Shown in pieces: positions 18,763 to 29,789 of a stretch of 34,000 nucleotides of DNA; position 1 is the stretch's first letter, and each line of letters opens with the position of its first letter. This stretch comes from Diphasiastrum complanatum. Its lineage: Eukaryota > Streptophyta > Lycopodiopsida > Lycopodiales > Lycopodiaceae. Made by a program: the position numbers and the translations under genes. The notes beneath the pieces were generated by a model. The model was not told the origin of the DNA. It worked only from the letters and a program-made list of their open reading frames with translations, and did not search any database. The stretch is taken from contig CM055098.1 of NCBI GenBank assembly GCA_029204225.1, forward strand, positions 25,424,973 through 25,458,972, read 5' to 3'.

Positions 18763-18844
18763 AGGCCCTGCAACAAGTCTTGGACAAAGTGAACCAATTA
18801 TGGGACACGGCGTGCAAGGCCCAAGCAGGTGCTCAAGTAAAAGC

Positions 18845-20358
18845 CACGGGACGATGATGGGAATGATGGAGCAGGAAATCAAGGCTGGCAAACCCACCCT
18901 TTAGACGGCAGCTCGGGATCGGGTGGCCAGAGAGTCAAGGCTGCTTCCAAAACTTTTCTACGTCCCCCTCCCACTTTCAACCCCTCCTCCTACTCTGCTT
19001 TCAACTTTTCCGAAACATTCATTCCAACTTACCCGATTCTTTCATCTTCCCTCTCTCCATCGCCTCCTAGCAAAATAATGGGCCTATGAAAAGGCCCAGT
19101 TGACACCTACAAAGCCCGACGGGACGAGTTCCTCCAACAACTCCACTCCCCCGGTGCGGTGTATAACTTGCTGATCCCACCTCCTCCTAAACCTATCACC
19201 CCCGCACCCTTCTCTCCAGATCATTTCATCCCTGACCTTCCAAAAACTAACACAGACATGGGGGGTGATAATGACCTCATGGCGGATCAAGCAGAGACAA
19301 GAAGATTCTCGCCCAGGCAAGACACGAGGGCAACTGAGTCGTCGACAAGTGAGCGAGCAAAAGAGAAAGATACGAGCACCAAGGCCCTAGATGATTATCT
19401 GGCAAGGCCATCCTAGCCGCGTAGGACAACTTCCCCTACCAGGCCCAGAGGCAAAGTGGTTGATACACGAGAATCAGAAAAGTCTGAAAGAAAATACTCT
19501 CCCAACATGAGGGGAGGCAAAGAAGACATTGATTAAAGCCAATACGCCACCAGGGCCGAGATCATTGCCACGTTACAACCACAACCAGAATGGTGGAATA
19601 AGGTCCTGAAGGATAGCAGGCGACTTCAAGAATATTTGAAGGCACCGGCTTGGAAGCGAGTGGATCCTTTCTACATGTCACTCAAACGTAGAAACCCATG
19701 GCCGGTGGAAAAGCCGCGAGTAGAGTTGGTAAACTGGCTAGTCATCCCGGGATTTTCAAAGAGAACCACCCCAGATGATCTTAGGCTATAACTACTCAAC
19801 TTTGGGCATAATTACAAATCAAGTGCCGATCTTTGCGTGCAATAAAGTGCCGAATATTGCAGATCCACGGTCTTTTTGATGCAGCAAGAGTGTTTCTGGG
19901 ATCGAGGCCTGGAACCCATCAAAATCAACCCAAATGTAGCCCTCCAGTCGGAAGAAGACCATGAAATGATGGCCATGCTATACTATAGAGCGGCCTTCAT
20001 CTTGTCACGCTATGTGACCATGGTGGAGGACTGGCAAGAAATGGGCTTCATGGAGAAGATAAGAGAATATCTGGGCCCCCTCAATTTCAGAAGTAAGCTT
20101 CACTTCCAGGTTTTTGAAGCCCTAGGATGAAAGATGGGCGAACGAAAGCAGACGACACGACGACGAGGCGAGCAGGACTCGCAAGAAGTTCTCAAGAGGG
20201 CTGGTATGTAGCGGCCAATTGAGAGACTTTCAATTTTGAAGAAAAAGTTTTGCGAACAATAAGCACCTGGTTTTACGGAAGCGAACGAAGATCCACACTT
20301 TTTCAAGTGCCAAGCGGAAGACATCACTGGTGTTGCAGTGGGTCCTGCAACAGGTTAG
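18845..20358 (+). pseudogene. Long degenerate reading frame with no pol signature
   Basis: A single frame spans about 500 codons, interrupted by about nine stops (for example near 19087, 19414, 19534, 19789, 19843, 20128 and 20206), and ends at TAG 20356-20358. All are consistent with single C-to-T changes of CAA/CAG/CGA. Order: proline/serine-rich stretch (RPPPTFNPSSYSAFNFSETF); IPPPPKPITPAPFSPDHFIP; acidic/charged linker (ATESSTSERAKEKDTSTKAL); then a more globular part with WWNKVLKDSRRLQEYLKAPA, RVELVNWLVIPGFSK, YYRAAFILSRYVTMVEDWQE and GFMEKIREYLGPLNFRSKLH. No protease, RT, RNase H or integrase motif is visible. I do not recognise the family. Confidence 0.5.
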
Positions 20359-20609
20359 GGGTGGATAATGTTAGCAGATTCTAGAGAATCTCTAGATGCC
20401 GATCCAAGCTGAAGACACAAGTTATCTCTCACCCATGACCGAGGAGGTCTCATAAGAAGGAGAGCAGAAGAAGCTAAGAGCCGAGCATGAGAGCCGAGGA
20501 AGTACTAGCTAGGAAGACAATGAGTTATCTATGTGAGCCTACATGGTGTATCCCAAAGAAGGAATGACCATGTAGGAGCTAGTCATATTTCCTAGGCTTT
20601 GTAAATAAA
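20359..20609 (+). other. Non-coding tail before the 3' LTR
   Basis: Purine-rich sequence (GGAGAGCAGAAGAAGCTAAGAG..., about 20458) with no ORF. A clear PPT directly against the LTR tip is not obvious. Confidence 0.4.
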
Positions 20610-21408
20610 TGTAGACCCCCCTTAAATTAGTTAAAGTGAGCCACCTTTTGATGGTGACCTTTAGTGGAAGGGCAAATTCCACATGTAATTTCTAATTTGG
20701 TGGAATTGCCACTTGGGCAGTTTTCTTACTTATTTAAGGCTCCCCTCTCTTGTGAGGGAGCTTTTGAATGTATTGTCAAGTTCTCTTGAGCAAATAAAGA
20801 GGATCCTCCACGATTTCTTGATGATTGCTAAGCTCCTTGTTCATGGCAATGTTCTTGAGTGAAATTTCTATGAGCATGCTTGAATTCTTTGCATTGTGGA
20901 TTAACTAGTTTCTTGTTTTCTAGTTTCTTGCTTAGTTGTGGATTAGAATTCACTTCTTGTTTATGGAATAAGGTAGAAATCAGCATTCAAGTAAACTAAA
21001 TAGGCTGGAATAGTGGTGTAGATCTTGCATACTCTCTTACTTTTCAGTTCTTGATTGTTCTTGGGCATTCTAAGCATCAAGAAATAAGTGTTTTTTGATT
21101 CTTGGACTGTCAAATGCTGTTAGGAATCTAGTTTCTTGTTTCTTGTTCAGTGGTTAATCTTGTTCTTGATTGATTTCTGATTCAGTAGATAGTGGTAGGT
21201 TTGCTGCCTGTTCCAAAACGTTGATCCTCTTGAGCCAAAGATGGTTACATGGTTGGTTTCTGCATGTAGCTGAGCATCGAAACTATGTCTCCCACTAACA
21301 GGCTGGGAAATCCATGTTGAAATCGGAGTAACGCTTCTGTTTGTAATTGTTCTAATAAGAAGAAAAATCATAAAGGACCGTGTTCACAGATTCAGAGATC
21401 TTTGAACA
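20610..21408 (+). mobile_element. 3' LTR of the non-autonomous gypsy-like element
   Basis: Begins TGTAGACCCCCCTTAAATTAG and ends GATCTTTGAACA. It aligns throughout with 16411-17206, including the duplicate promoter region (TTATTTAAGG), AATAAAGAGG and the tRNA-side end. Flanks do not form a target-site duplication (ATTCC before the 5' LTR, TCCTC after the 3' LTR). The sequence after 21408 is not the continuation of the copia integrase. Confidence 0.85.
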
Positions 21409-21974
21409 TCCTCCACATGTAATTTTCTTTGAAAGATTTAAATTTTGTATTTTACGTATATTATTGTTGTAAAACGCGTACATGTTCACTCTTAACCATT
21501 AGTATGATCAAGCATTAAATACTAATGTGTCTTGTTTGCTTGTTTTCATGTAAAGCGGACGTCAAGACATTTTAGTTCTACGAAAGCAACAATTTTGTGT
21601 TCAATATATATATTATTGCAATTGATTACAATATTGTTATTGGTTTTGTAGGTTGGATTCCGAAATATGAGCAATGTCGTATTCTAAGATGTGAAATGTC
21701 TTAACTAACTAGGAATTGAGAAGCTTTGTGCTATGTCAGATTTTCAAAAAGTAATACAATAAGATATTGCAATTTATAATGTGAATTAAGTGATGTAAGT
21801 AAGTAATGTAAGTATAAAAAGTACCTCATGCTTGTTACTTGATCCAAATGTCGAATGCAATCCAAAAATATTGTCTCAAAAGCAATCCAAGACTAGCGCC
21901 TCTTCAAGAACACCACTCCAAGAATACAACGATAAAAATGCACGTGTTGTTTTTTTCACATTTTTTTTAACCTA
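21409..21974. other. AT-rich stretch, no gene seen
   Basis: No ORF of note or recognised element. It separates the LTR element from the CACTA-like terminus. Confidence 0.5.
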
Positions 21975-22450
21975 ATTTGAGACGTCGGATTCTAAGACAA
22001 AAACCCATCGGGCATACGTCGGATATTCGTCGGTTTTAGGACATTCTGTTAACAGACGTTGGATTCCGACATCCTATTTGGATGTCGAAATCTAACGTCC
22101 ATTTACACGTCGATCATTTTGAGGCATGTTCTATTTTGTTTTTGTTAACAGACGTCGGGTTTCGATATCTGCTTGGGACGTCAGAATCTGATGTCCACGT
22201 CGGATCCGCCACGTCCATGATTGGACGTCGGATTCTGACGTCTACGTGGGACATTGAATTCCGATGTCCACGTCGGACGTTGGAATCTGACGTCCACGTC
22301 AATCCCGGCGTGACATTTCCAGAATCGGTTTCCAAAACACCGACAATCATAATCTGTCAGATTGCGACGTGTTTTGCGATGCGCCTGCGACGAACAAAAA
22401 AAAACTTAAACTTGCGATTGGCGTCACAAATCGCGGAAGGTGTTGTAGTG
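21975..22450. mobile_element. CACTA-type transposon terminus with subterminal repeats
   Basis: Reading the minus strand from 22450 gives CACTACAACACC, a CACTA-like terminal inverted repeat. Inside lie many copies, in both orientations, of a motif around GACGTCGGATTCTGACGTCC (for example near 22075, 22150, 22225, 22270 and 22290), typical of subterminal repeats bound by CACTA transposases. No transposase or opposite terminus is visible in the window. Confidence 0.6.
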
Positions 22451-23162
22451 AGATTGTTACCATAGATTCGAGGATGTGGCATTTGGTGATGTGGCATATC
22501 TCCACCACACATCGATCTGCATTTTGGTAAAGAGAAATTGTCTATTGGCGCGTCATGGCGATAATGGTCTACTCTTCGCATATAATCCAATGGAATAATC
22601 AAATCTTGCATATGATTTTATGAAAATTTCTAGGAAAGTTATTGTGGTTCGACTCATCGTTAGATTTGATGTTGTTGTACATGATGTTTTGCAACTTCTT
22701 GCAAATTTGCTCTCTTTAAACCTCGTAAGTTTGTTTAACTATGATTTGCTCGATATATATTACTATTAACCATAACTTCTAAGAATTGGGCAGATAGGAG
22801 TTTCGCGGGAAGCAAGTATTGTCAAATCACAAGTCCAGACCTTGCCCAACGGGAGTTTTGAAATGTACACAAATATTATCGGAAAAACAAAACTTTTTCA
22901 GACCGACAAACTATGTTACATTCCTTCACAAGTGTAAAAACTTTATTGGGACAATGTTTCATGTTAAAATTTACTAGCATCATTTTAGAATGAGCATCTA
23001 GATTGCCATGTGTGTCTTAAAAATTGTTTCTAAAAGCTAGAAGATGATTTGAGTGTGCATATTGCTACATCTAGAATCTAGACATTGTCACATGAAGAAG
23101 AGTTTGATTGCATGTGTATATTGTATACACCCTTTGACGTCTAATCTTGATGATGTTAAGGG
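22451..23162. other. No supported gene
   Basis: AT-rich sequence. A minus-strand open stretch (22611-22357, PLDYMRRVDHYRHDAPIDNF) overlaps the CACTA terminus and is unrecognised; I do not call it a gene. Confidence 0.4.
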
Positions 23163-23317
23163 GTGATGCATGCAAATGCTTCACATGGTCACGCATTGTA
23201 CTCACATATGTCTTGGCATGGTACCTTAGGAGTCAATCATGACCTTAGCAAGTCACACATGGCTACGAATGGCATGCACATAGATAGCCCATGTCATGCA
23301 TGGGAGCGTCAAGGCCA

Positions 23318-23572
23318 TGGTTTGCATGGTCTCAAACATGGTCTATGGATAGGTGGAGAACCACAATCTTACATTTTGCATGGTCTCAAACATGGTCTAT
23401 GGTTAGGTGGAGAACTATGATCATTTACATTTGATGTTGCTTACAACCCAAATTATTACACGAGGGCATGGTCTCCAACATGGTCTATGGATAGGTAGAT
23501 AACTATGATCACTTACTTCTGATGTTTCTTAAAAACCCAAATTATTACACAAGGGGAGGGCAGGTGCCACTT
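23318..23572. repeat. Tandem repeats around GCATGGTCTCAAACATGGTC
   Basis: Three copies of GCATGGTCTC(A/C)AACATGGTCTATGG(A/T)TAGG start near 23320, 23376 and 23467. The second and third copies are followed by a longer shared tail (...GATGTT(G/T)CTTA...CCCAAATTATTACAC), so the spacing is about 56 and then about 90 bp. Confidence 0.75.
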
Positions 23573-25640
23573 ATTATCCCTAGTTCACCAAAGTTGCCAT
23601 GTCCAAGGAACCTATTCCTTCCCCCCTTGATATTTTCAGGCTCAACATTTGTTTCTTCTTCCTGAATCAGAATTCAGCAACCCACAAAGGCACAAACTAC
23701 CTAGACAAGGGAACTTCGTACGTAGGAAGTTGGAACTACTCACCTTTGGTAGATGTATAGTACAAAGGGAGGACCAGGTGCATGCAGTTATAAGCAAGTC
23801 TTTTGTTTGGTACTGCCAGACTGAGTAACACTGAAAGTCTAATTCTGTACAATATGCAATACCTATACTAGTTTATAATTGCATCCTATAAGCGTCACTT
23901 ATATCTTAAATTCGGCTAGCAGACTGCAAGCTTCCAGAAAATCTAAAGGCTACTGTAAGCTCCCGATGTCCAGACTCCATGCTCCAGCCTCCCTCCAGGC
24001 TCCGTTACAACTTACCACTGACCCGACTTCAGAGTCCAGACTTCAGATTCCATGCATCTAAGTTTACTTAAGTCATTACACTGAGAGTCGACTCTCGAGA
24101 CAATGAATGTGGATAGTAGATATTATCAGATAGTAAAGTTCATTCTCAATTTCTGAGAAAAAAAGCTTCGTTATCTTAGAACCAAATAGAAAAGTTGAAA
24201 ACTTTGTTCATAATTAGCTGATGCTCGGAGCGTAGATTGCATGTCATGTGTTTGCTATAGCATAGGTGCTGGTATACCGTATTATAACTTTTGGGGTATA
24301 CAAGAATAGGTATACAAGAATAGCTTCTAGCAGTGAGCATGGAGGGCTGCTCACGCTTATTTGTTTATGTTACTGGAGGAGAAGTTTTCACTCCTAGTAA
24401 TCTGGAATGTCACTACATTGCTGAGTATACTACTAACTGTATTTTGCAAGGAAAATCCAATGCCATCTTCATCGCCATCGCCACCTAGGGTGTGAATCCG
24501 AAAGTCTAAACTCTAAACCCTAAAAACTGATGGGTGATTTCAGCATTGTCCAGCCTATTTCATTTTTCTATTGAATAGCATACCATCATTAACACAATGA
24601 TAATGTACTGTGGAGCAAGATTCATGTTCTTGGCGCAAGTGGTAATAATTTGTGATTGCTTCGGCCTTGCATAATACATTTTCTCATCATCGGAAGTTCA
24701 AAGGACGTAATTTCAACCGCATTATAAATTAATCATTACATACGCATCCTTGATATTGCTCTGTAATCTGGAGAATTACATGAAACCTTTTGCACATTCG
24801 AGATGTTGAATCCACAACATACCTGCACCTGGTCTTATCTTTTTACCATACTTTGCACTTAGCATAATTCTGAATAGAGCTTAGGTCTCATGCTAAAAAG
24901 CCTAAAAAAAACCCTGTTAAAAAGCTTCAAATTTCTCATACTCTCAAATTCTAGGCACCTGCCATGAGTCAGAGCTCATAGCTATTGCTGGTATGATCTA
25001 TAGCCTATCACCCAGTGTCAGATTCCGAGATCTAGCCGCAGATTTTGAGAAAAAGAAATTGTAGCCGCAGCCGCCACACAAATCATCTCTGGCGTCTGGG
25101 CTTTCATCTCTAAGCGTGGAGTGGAGTCTGGACTCTGGAGGGTGGAGGGAGGGAGGGAGCACCATAGCCCAGACCCCAACTACAGTTGAACATGACCATT
25201 GACTTCTATCTCTCTCACTTCATTGGATTTTGGAAGTTGGCAGTTGCTGGCCCCTACCCCACCCCCAAGGGATGAACCCCCAAGGGATCACGAATCTACC
25301 CAATCCCTAAGCAAATGCAAACCATCATCAATCTCTAGGTATATGGTGAGATAACATACAATGATTTTAATGCAGAAGGAATCTTTAAGAAATTAGAATG
25401 TGAAGGTGTTGTAGTAGAGTTTAGACAAGAGGAGGAGTTTTCTACGTACAAAGACCATAAGAAACGAGGGTTGACAAAAGACAACCTAAGCTTCTCAATG
25501 ACGTTTCCTTGAACCTCTAATCCACACCTTTTGCAAGTTTGCAAATGCTACTTATTTCTGGGAAAGGCCCTTGCCCGAGGGCAGGGTCCAAGTAGCACGA
25601 AAGGCCTGAGGGCATCGGGTCCTCCCCTATGTAATGGCAA
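23573..25640. other. No supported gene
   Basis: Mixed AT-rich and pyrimidine-rich sequence with no ORF of note. A short telomere-like string (AAACTCTAAACCCTAAAAAC) occurs near 24506, GGA-rich sequence near 25140, and a small palindrome CCTTGCCCGAGGGCAGGG near 25570. Confidence 0.45.
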
Positions 25641-25644
25641 GTGA

Positions 25645-25840
25645 GAAGATTGTTTTCTTTTGGTTTTTTGGTGTTTTCACACTTTTTTCTCTACAGTTTT
25701 TGTTTCACGTTATTTAAAAAACAAAACATTCCGTGAAATTTGTTTTTCCACATTTTTGTTCCACCTTTTTTTTGTTTATTCTTTTTTTTTAATCTTCCTA
25801 TTTCCTATACAAAATAAAAAAAGTTCAATTTTTTTTTATG
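25645..25840. repeat. Low-complexity T-rich stretch
   Basis: Long runs of T with scattered C and A. It is open in one frame only because of composition. Confidence 0.7.
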
Positions 25841-25849
25841 GAACATGCA

Positions 25850-25960
25850 CGTGAGACACCCCTTGCCGGGCTACCACATAGTGCATGCACATTTCGTGCA
25901 AAATGTTTGCGTTATGAAGCAGCCTGTCAGTGGCTATCCACATCCACATTCCATCATAGA
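25850..25960. repeat. Dispersed repeat, copy 1
   Basis: Shares blocks with 29165-29275 in the same order: CCACAT(A/G)G(T/C)(G/A)CATGCACATTTC, then after a divergent middle TGRCTATCCACAT. The two copies are in direct orientation and diverged. Confidence 0.5.
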
Positions 25961-26103
25961 TTTCATGTGCCTTGTGTCAACTTTTTAGTGGTTGTCCAAT
26001 TGAAAATTATGACAAGAATGGTCACAAAAAATTCTGGTTCTAAATCTACATAAACATTGTGCTACTAGAGGTGCCTCCAGTATACAGAGAAAATCTATGC
26101 ATT

Positions 26104-26124
26104 TGGCACTACAAGAGTGCCAAA
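26104..26124. repeat. Perfect 8-bp stem hairpin
   Basis: TTGGCACT-ACAAG-AGTGCCAA. It lies 30 bp before the 115-bp tandem repeat. Confidence 0.7.
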
Positions 26125-26151
26125 AAGGGGAAAAAAAATAGACTAATGTAC

Positions 26152-26385
26152 TTTTGTGAAAAGCTCTTAAACTAAGGTGTTATCTTTCAAGAAAAAAAAC
26201 ACATCTAAAGAGATGATTATGGGATATAAAATGTTGCAAGGAGAGTCCCTATCAGTATGGTATGTACTTTTGTCAAAACTTAATCTAAGGAGTTACCTTT
26301 CAAGGAAAAAACATACATCTAAAGAGAGAGAGTTATGGGAAATAGTATGTTGCAATGTGAGTCCCTATCAATATGGTATCATTAA
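26152..26385. repeat. Tandem duplication, 2 x about 115 bp
   Basis: Both copies carry CTTTTGTSAAAA, AAGG(A/T)GTTA(C/T)CTTTCAAG, ACATCTAAAGAGA and GTCCCTATCA(G/A)TATGGTAT in the same order. The second copy starts near 26267. Confidence 0.8.
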
Positions 26386-26439
26386 TAATACTAGAAATAT
26401 CTCGATCATATTTGAAGCCCAAATAGCGACTTAGCAACA

Positions 26440-27810
26440 AGGGATAGGCATGTATATCGGATATTTTCAATATCTACAGATGTCCAATGGTTTTTTTTTT
26501 TATTATCTAATTGTCAAAATGGAGCATATTTGTATTTTAGTGGAAATTTTACTCTGGAATCTTTACTATGGTTAGATTATGCATGATTTTCTTCTTTTTT
26601 CTTTTGTAGTTGCAATAGCAATTTGCATGAAATGTTATGTGTGTATAAAATACACATTGCAAGAGCTACAAAAGATAATCTATGAAAACTTTGTAGCTAC
26701 AAATCACACCCTACATACATCGAGGACTAAGGAGAGTGTCGTATTTTTCTAGAATAACAAATGAAAAAGAAACTAAATTTTGATGGAGAGCTATGATTTA
26801 TCTCAAAGTTCTAGTGGTAGAGAAAGACCAATAGACTCTTCCAAAATAGTCATAAGATCTTGTAGGTTGGTTGTTGAAATTGACATTTGACCTTGTAGTT
26901 TCAATGTTTGGAGGTTTTTAACCTGCTAATAATGTCGCATATGTTATTTTCCTTTGTACATCAAATATCGTTGCAATATCAAGAGAAATTTTGTTTTCCA
27001 ATTGCAATATCAAGGAAAATATTGGACGAACTTTATGAACCTTCCACATTAAGTGGACCATCTTGTGGTTTTTGCAAATTGGAGGACACACAAAGTAAGA
27101 TGTAGGGGATGTGTGTCTAAGGTAGGGTATATTCTGTCACCCTTCATCTTTCTTGTTCACAAAGTTCTCTCGCACCTCGTACCCACACCACATGTTCAAC
27201 ACTTACCTACCAGATAATTGTCACAAATACACACACTTCCCATTTAACACTTACCTATTAAATAATTATTACAAATACCTACATCTCCCATTCAGAATAA
27301 TTGGAAAATGGAACAAATCTAACACTCACTTTATGCATTTTAGACACTTGAATAGGGAACATTTACCCGCTTGTTTTCTCTATGCTTTGTAGTGATTATG
27401 TAATCTCTAAATAAGCATGCTATATTTAATTCCCTTAAATTTTGTTGAACACTAGGCAAGAATTCTATAAATTTCTAGAATCTTGAACATGATTTTTTGA
27501 ATTTTCCTTTTCTTACCAAGCACTCCACATTTGACTTCATTTCCTCCTAACTTAAATGAGGGAATGATATTCTCAATCTTTAATCAAAACTTCCCAAAAC
27601 TTTAAAACCTGAGGAGCTTATCTAGTAGGGCAACATGCCCATAGAAGCACATGCAACCTCCTCATGAAGGGCAATGCAACAACAACAGGAGGTGACACTC
27701 ATTACAATCCCAGTGGGCATTGGGCCCTACCCTTTGGCAAAGCTCTCATAGGCGTCACTCTCCTACTCCAAAATTTTATCTATACATGCGATATTGACAA
27801 TATCTTTCAT
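26440..27810. other. No supported gene
   Basis: AT-rich sequence. The block TTGCAATATCAAG(A/G) recurs near 26970 and 27004. No ORF is convincing. Confidence 0.45.
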
Positions 27811-27813
27811 AAA

Positions 27814-27846
27814 TGTGTGTGTGTGTGTGTGTGTGCGCGCGCGCGC
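27814..27846. repeat. Compound microsatellite (GT)n(GC)n
   Basis: About eleven GT units pass directly into about six GC units. The alternating purine/pyrimidine run is a candidate for Z-DNA. Confidence 0.95.
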
Positions 27847-27849
27847 TTT

Positions 27850-29050
27850 AGTATTTGTACGCATGTTGTATAATTGTTATAAGTATCCATCAATGTACCT
27901 TTGCAAGATAAAAAAGAAAGTTGCATTGGTAAAGGGAACAATAGCATACTATGGATAATGGATGCCTTGAAAGCTTCCACTTAACTTCCTACTCCATGGT
28001 TGCATCAAATAATTGATGAGAATGATAGTGACCTCAAAGTCTCAAGTTCTAATTCTCACAAAGGACATTTGCCCCAAGTATCAAATAATCGCTTGTACCC
28101 TCCTAGAAAACTTTCAATCAAGTCAAACCTTTGAAAGAAAAGCCTACAAATAATTGCTTGTACACTCAAAGTAACTTTTCAAACCAACCTTTTATAAAGC
28201 TTATAACTCTCACTAAAAACTTAAGATACTAGCATAGAACCTATAAATGTGAAATGTAAAGATTAGTGCATTTTTTTAGGTTACAACCTCAAGAATTAAC
28301 AAGTGAAATGTCAACTTCAACTCTTCTATTGATTTTTTGAGAGCACTACAAATCTTGATGTCGAATACTCAAAGTTCTACTTCTCACAAAGGGCATACAA
28401 ATGAACAAGTAGGCAAGGCTTATTACAAAATGATTGTTTATTCAAAATATTGGAAACAACTTTTAGTTACCATAACATATTCACTCAATATGTACTCTTG
28501 AAGAACATTAAATAATGCAATGCTTTAGGAGATTATGAATTCACTACTTCATCTGCCCTATTCGTTGGAACACGTGAATATTCTTGTGTATAGATTTTAA
28601 GAACATTGCTCAAAGAAAATATTATGAGATCTAGAATCGACCTTACCTATATTTATTTGGAATATCACAAATGATCAAATCCTTAATACCTACAAATGCA
28701 TCTTCGCAACTGAAACCTGCCAAAGCTTTTAGCAATGTCCCATACTCAAATTGCATCAAAATTAATACAACCCATCTCTTTTTCCATCCCCTACAAATAG
28801 TTAAGTGCATGTTCCACTAGCTTCATACCTCTTTCTTTTGAATTGTACTCCAACTTTAGCTTCTTTGCTATCTTTTGTCAAGCTACACTAAGCCATTACC
28901 TCAAAGTCATCATATTTCTATTTGTTGAAGCTTGAGCAGAAACCAAAGCAAGCTTTATTATTTATACCAAAGACTCTCAACAACAATACTTTGTCGTTAT
29001 GGCTCACTCTTATATTGCAACGCCAAGTGCTTAATTTTTCTTTGTATTTT
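27850..29050. other. No supported gene
   Basis: AT-rich sequence. A direct repeat AAATAATYGCTTGTAC occurs at about 28085 and 28150, and TCT(C/A)ACTTCTCACAAAG-like strings recur near 28045 and 28380. Confidence 0.45.
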
Positions 29051-29110
29051 GGAGGCATCTATAGAAGCAAACTTTTTTGTGGAGGCATCTATAGAGGCAA
29101 ACTCTCAAGT
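29051..29110. repeat. Tandem duplication, 2 x 30 bp
   Basis: GGAGGCATCTATAGA(A/G)GCAA is repeated at 29051 and 29081. Confidence 0.85.
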
Positions 29111-29164
29111 AGAAGGCCATTAGAAAATTGACACGTAACAAATAAAAAAATCATGGTAGAATGT

Positions 29165-29275
29165 GAATGTGGGCAGCCAATGAGCATTGCCACATGGCAC
29201 ATGCACATTTCAAACAAATTTGCATGTGTGACGTGGTAGCCCCTCATTGACTATCCACATACATATTCAATGTTG
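29165..29275. repeat. Dispersed repeat, copy 2, with a hairpin
   Basis: Related to 25850-25960. This copy also contains an imperfect palindrome: CCACATGGCACATGCA near 29190 pairs with TGCATGTGTGACGTGG near 29222. Confidence 0.5.
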
Positions 29276-29313
29276 CTAAAAAAAGAATCAAAAAAAAATT
29301 GTAAAGCAGATTT

Positions 29314-29348
29314 CACACACTCACACACACACACACATATATATATAT
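29314..29348. repeat. Compound microsatellite (CA)n(TA)n
   Basis: About eleven CA units, one interrupted, followed by about six TA units. Confidence 0.95.
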
Positions 29349-29651
29349 GGGTTCAGAACCGTTGTGGTATGGAACCATTCCGTACCGTGGGAAAACAAAA
29401 ACAAAAAGTTCACCAAAATTTTTCTCTTTCAGAGCTGATATCCCTTCCATAGCTCAAAATTGCAAAAAAATTTGTCTAGGACCCCAAAAATCATGCCATA
29501 AACTCAAAAAAGGCAAAAAATTCAAAATCCATTCTATACCGTTCCACGAAAAAATTTTACAGAACCTCCACAGAACGGGGTACAAAACTGTTTCGTATTA
29601 GTTCTTATACATATTTATGTGTATATTTACAATTACTTACACTTTTATGCT

Positions 29652-29778
29652 TGGGTGAGGGGCCCCATGCATCCTCTTCCCCTCACCCATGCATACTTAT
29701 TTTGAAAAATTAAAATGATGGGGAGGAGGATGCACGTATGGGGAATAGGATGCATGGCCCTCCTCCCCATCCATGCAA
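29652..29778. repeat. Inverted repeat, MITE-like
   Basis: GGGGCCCCATGCATCC near 29661 is matched in reverse by GGATGCATGGCCC near 29748. Purine-rich GGGGAGGAGGATGCA near 29720 and pyrimidine-rich CCTCTTCCCCTCACCCATGCA near 29676 form a second inner pair. It lies directly against the LTR that starts at 29790. Confidence 0.55.
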
Positions 29779-29789
29779 CTAGGGGGCCC

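Noticed and set aside
22357-22611. Minus-strand open stretch beside the CACTA end as a gene
   Set aside because: It runs into the CACTA terminal repeat, has no recognised motif and is short.
24500-24530. Telomere-like string CTAAACCCTAAAA
   Set aside because: Only about two imperfect units; not a telomeric array.
25660-25854. Phenylalanine-rich open stretch as a membrane protein
   Set aside because: It is an artefact of a T-rich low-complexity run.
26105-26120. CACTACAAGAG as a CACTA tip
   Set aside because: It is part of a local perfect hairpin (TTGGCACT-loop-AGTGCCAA) with no subterminal repeats.
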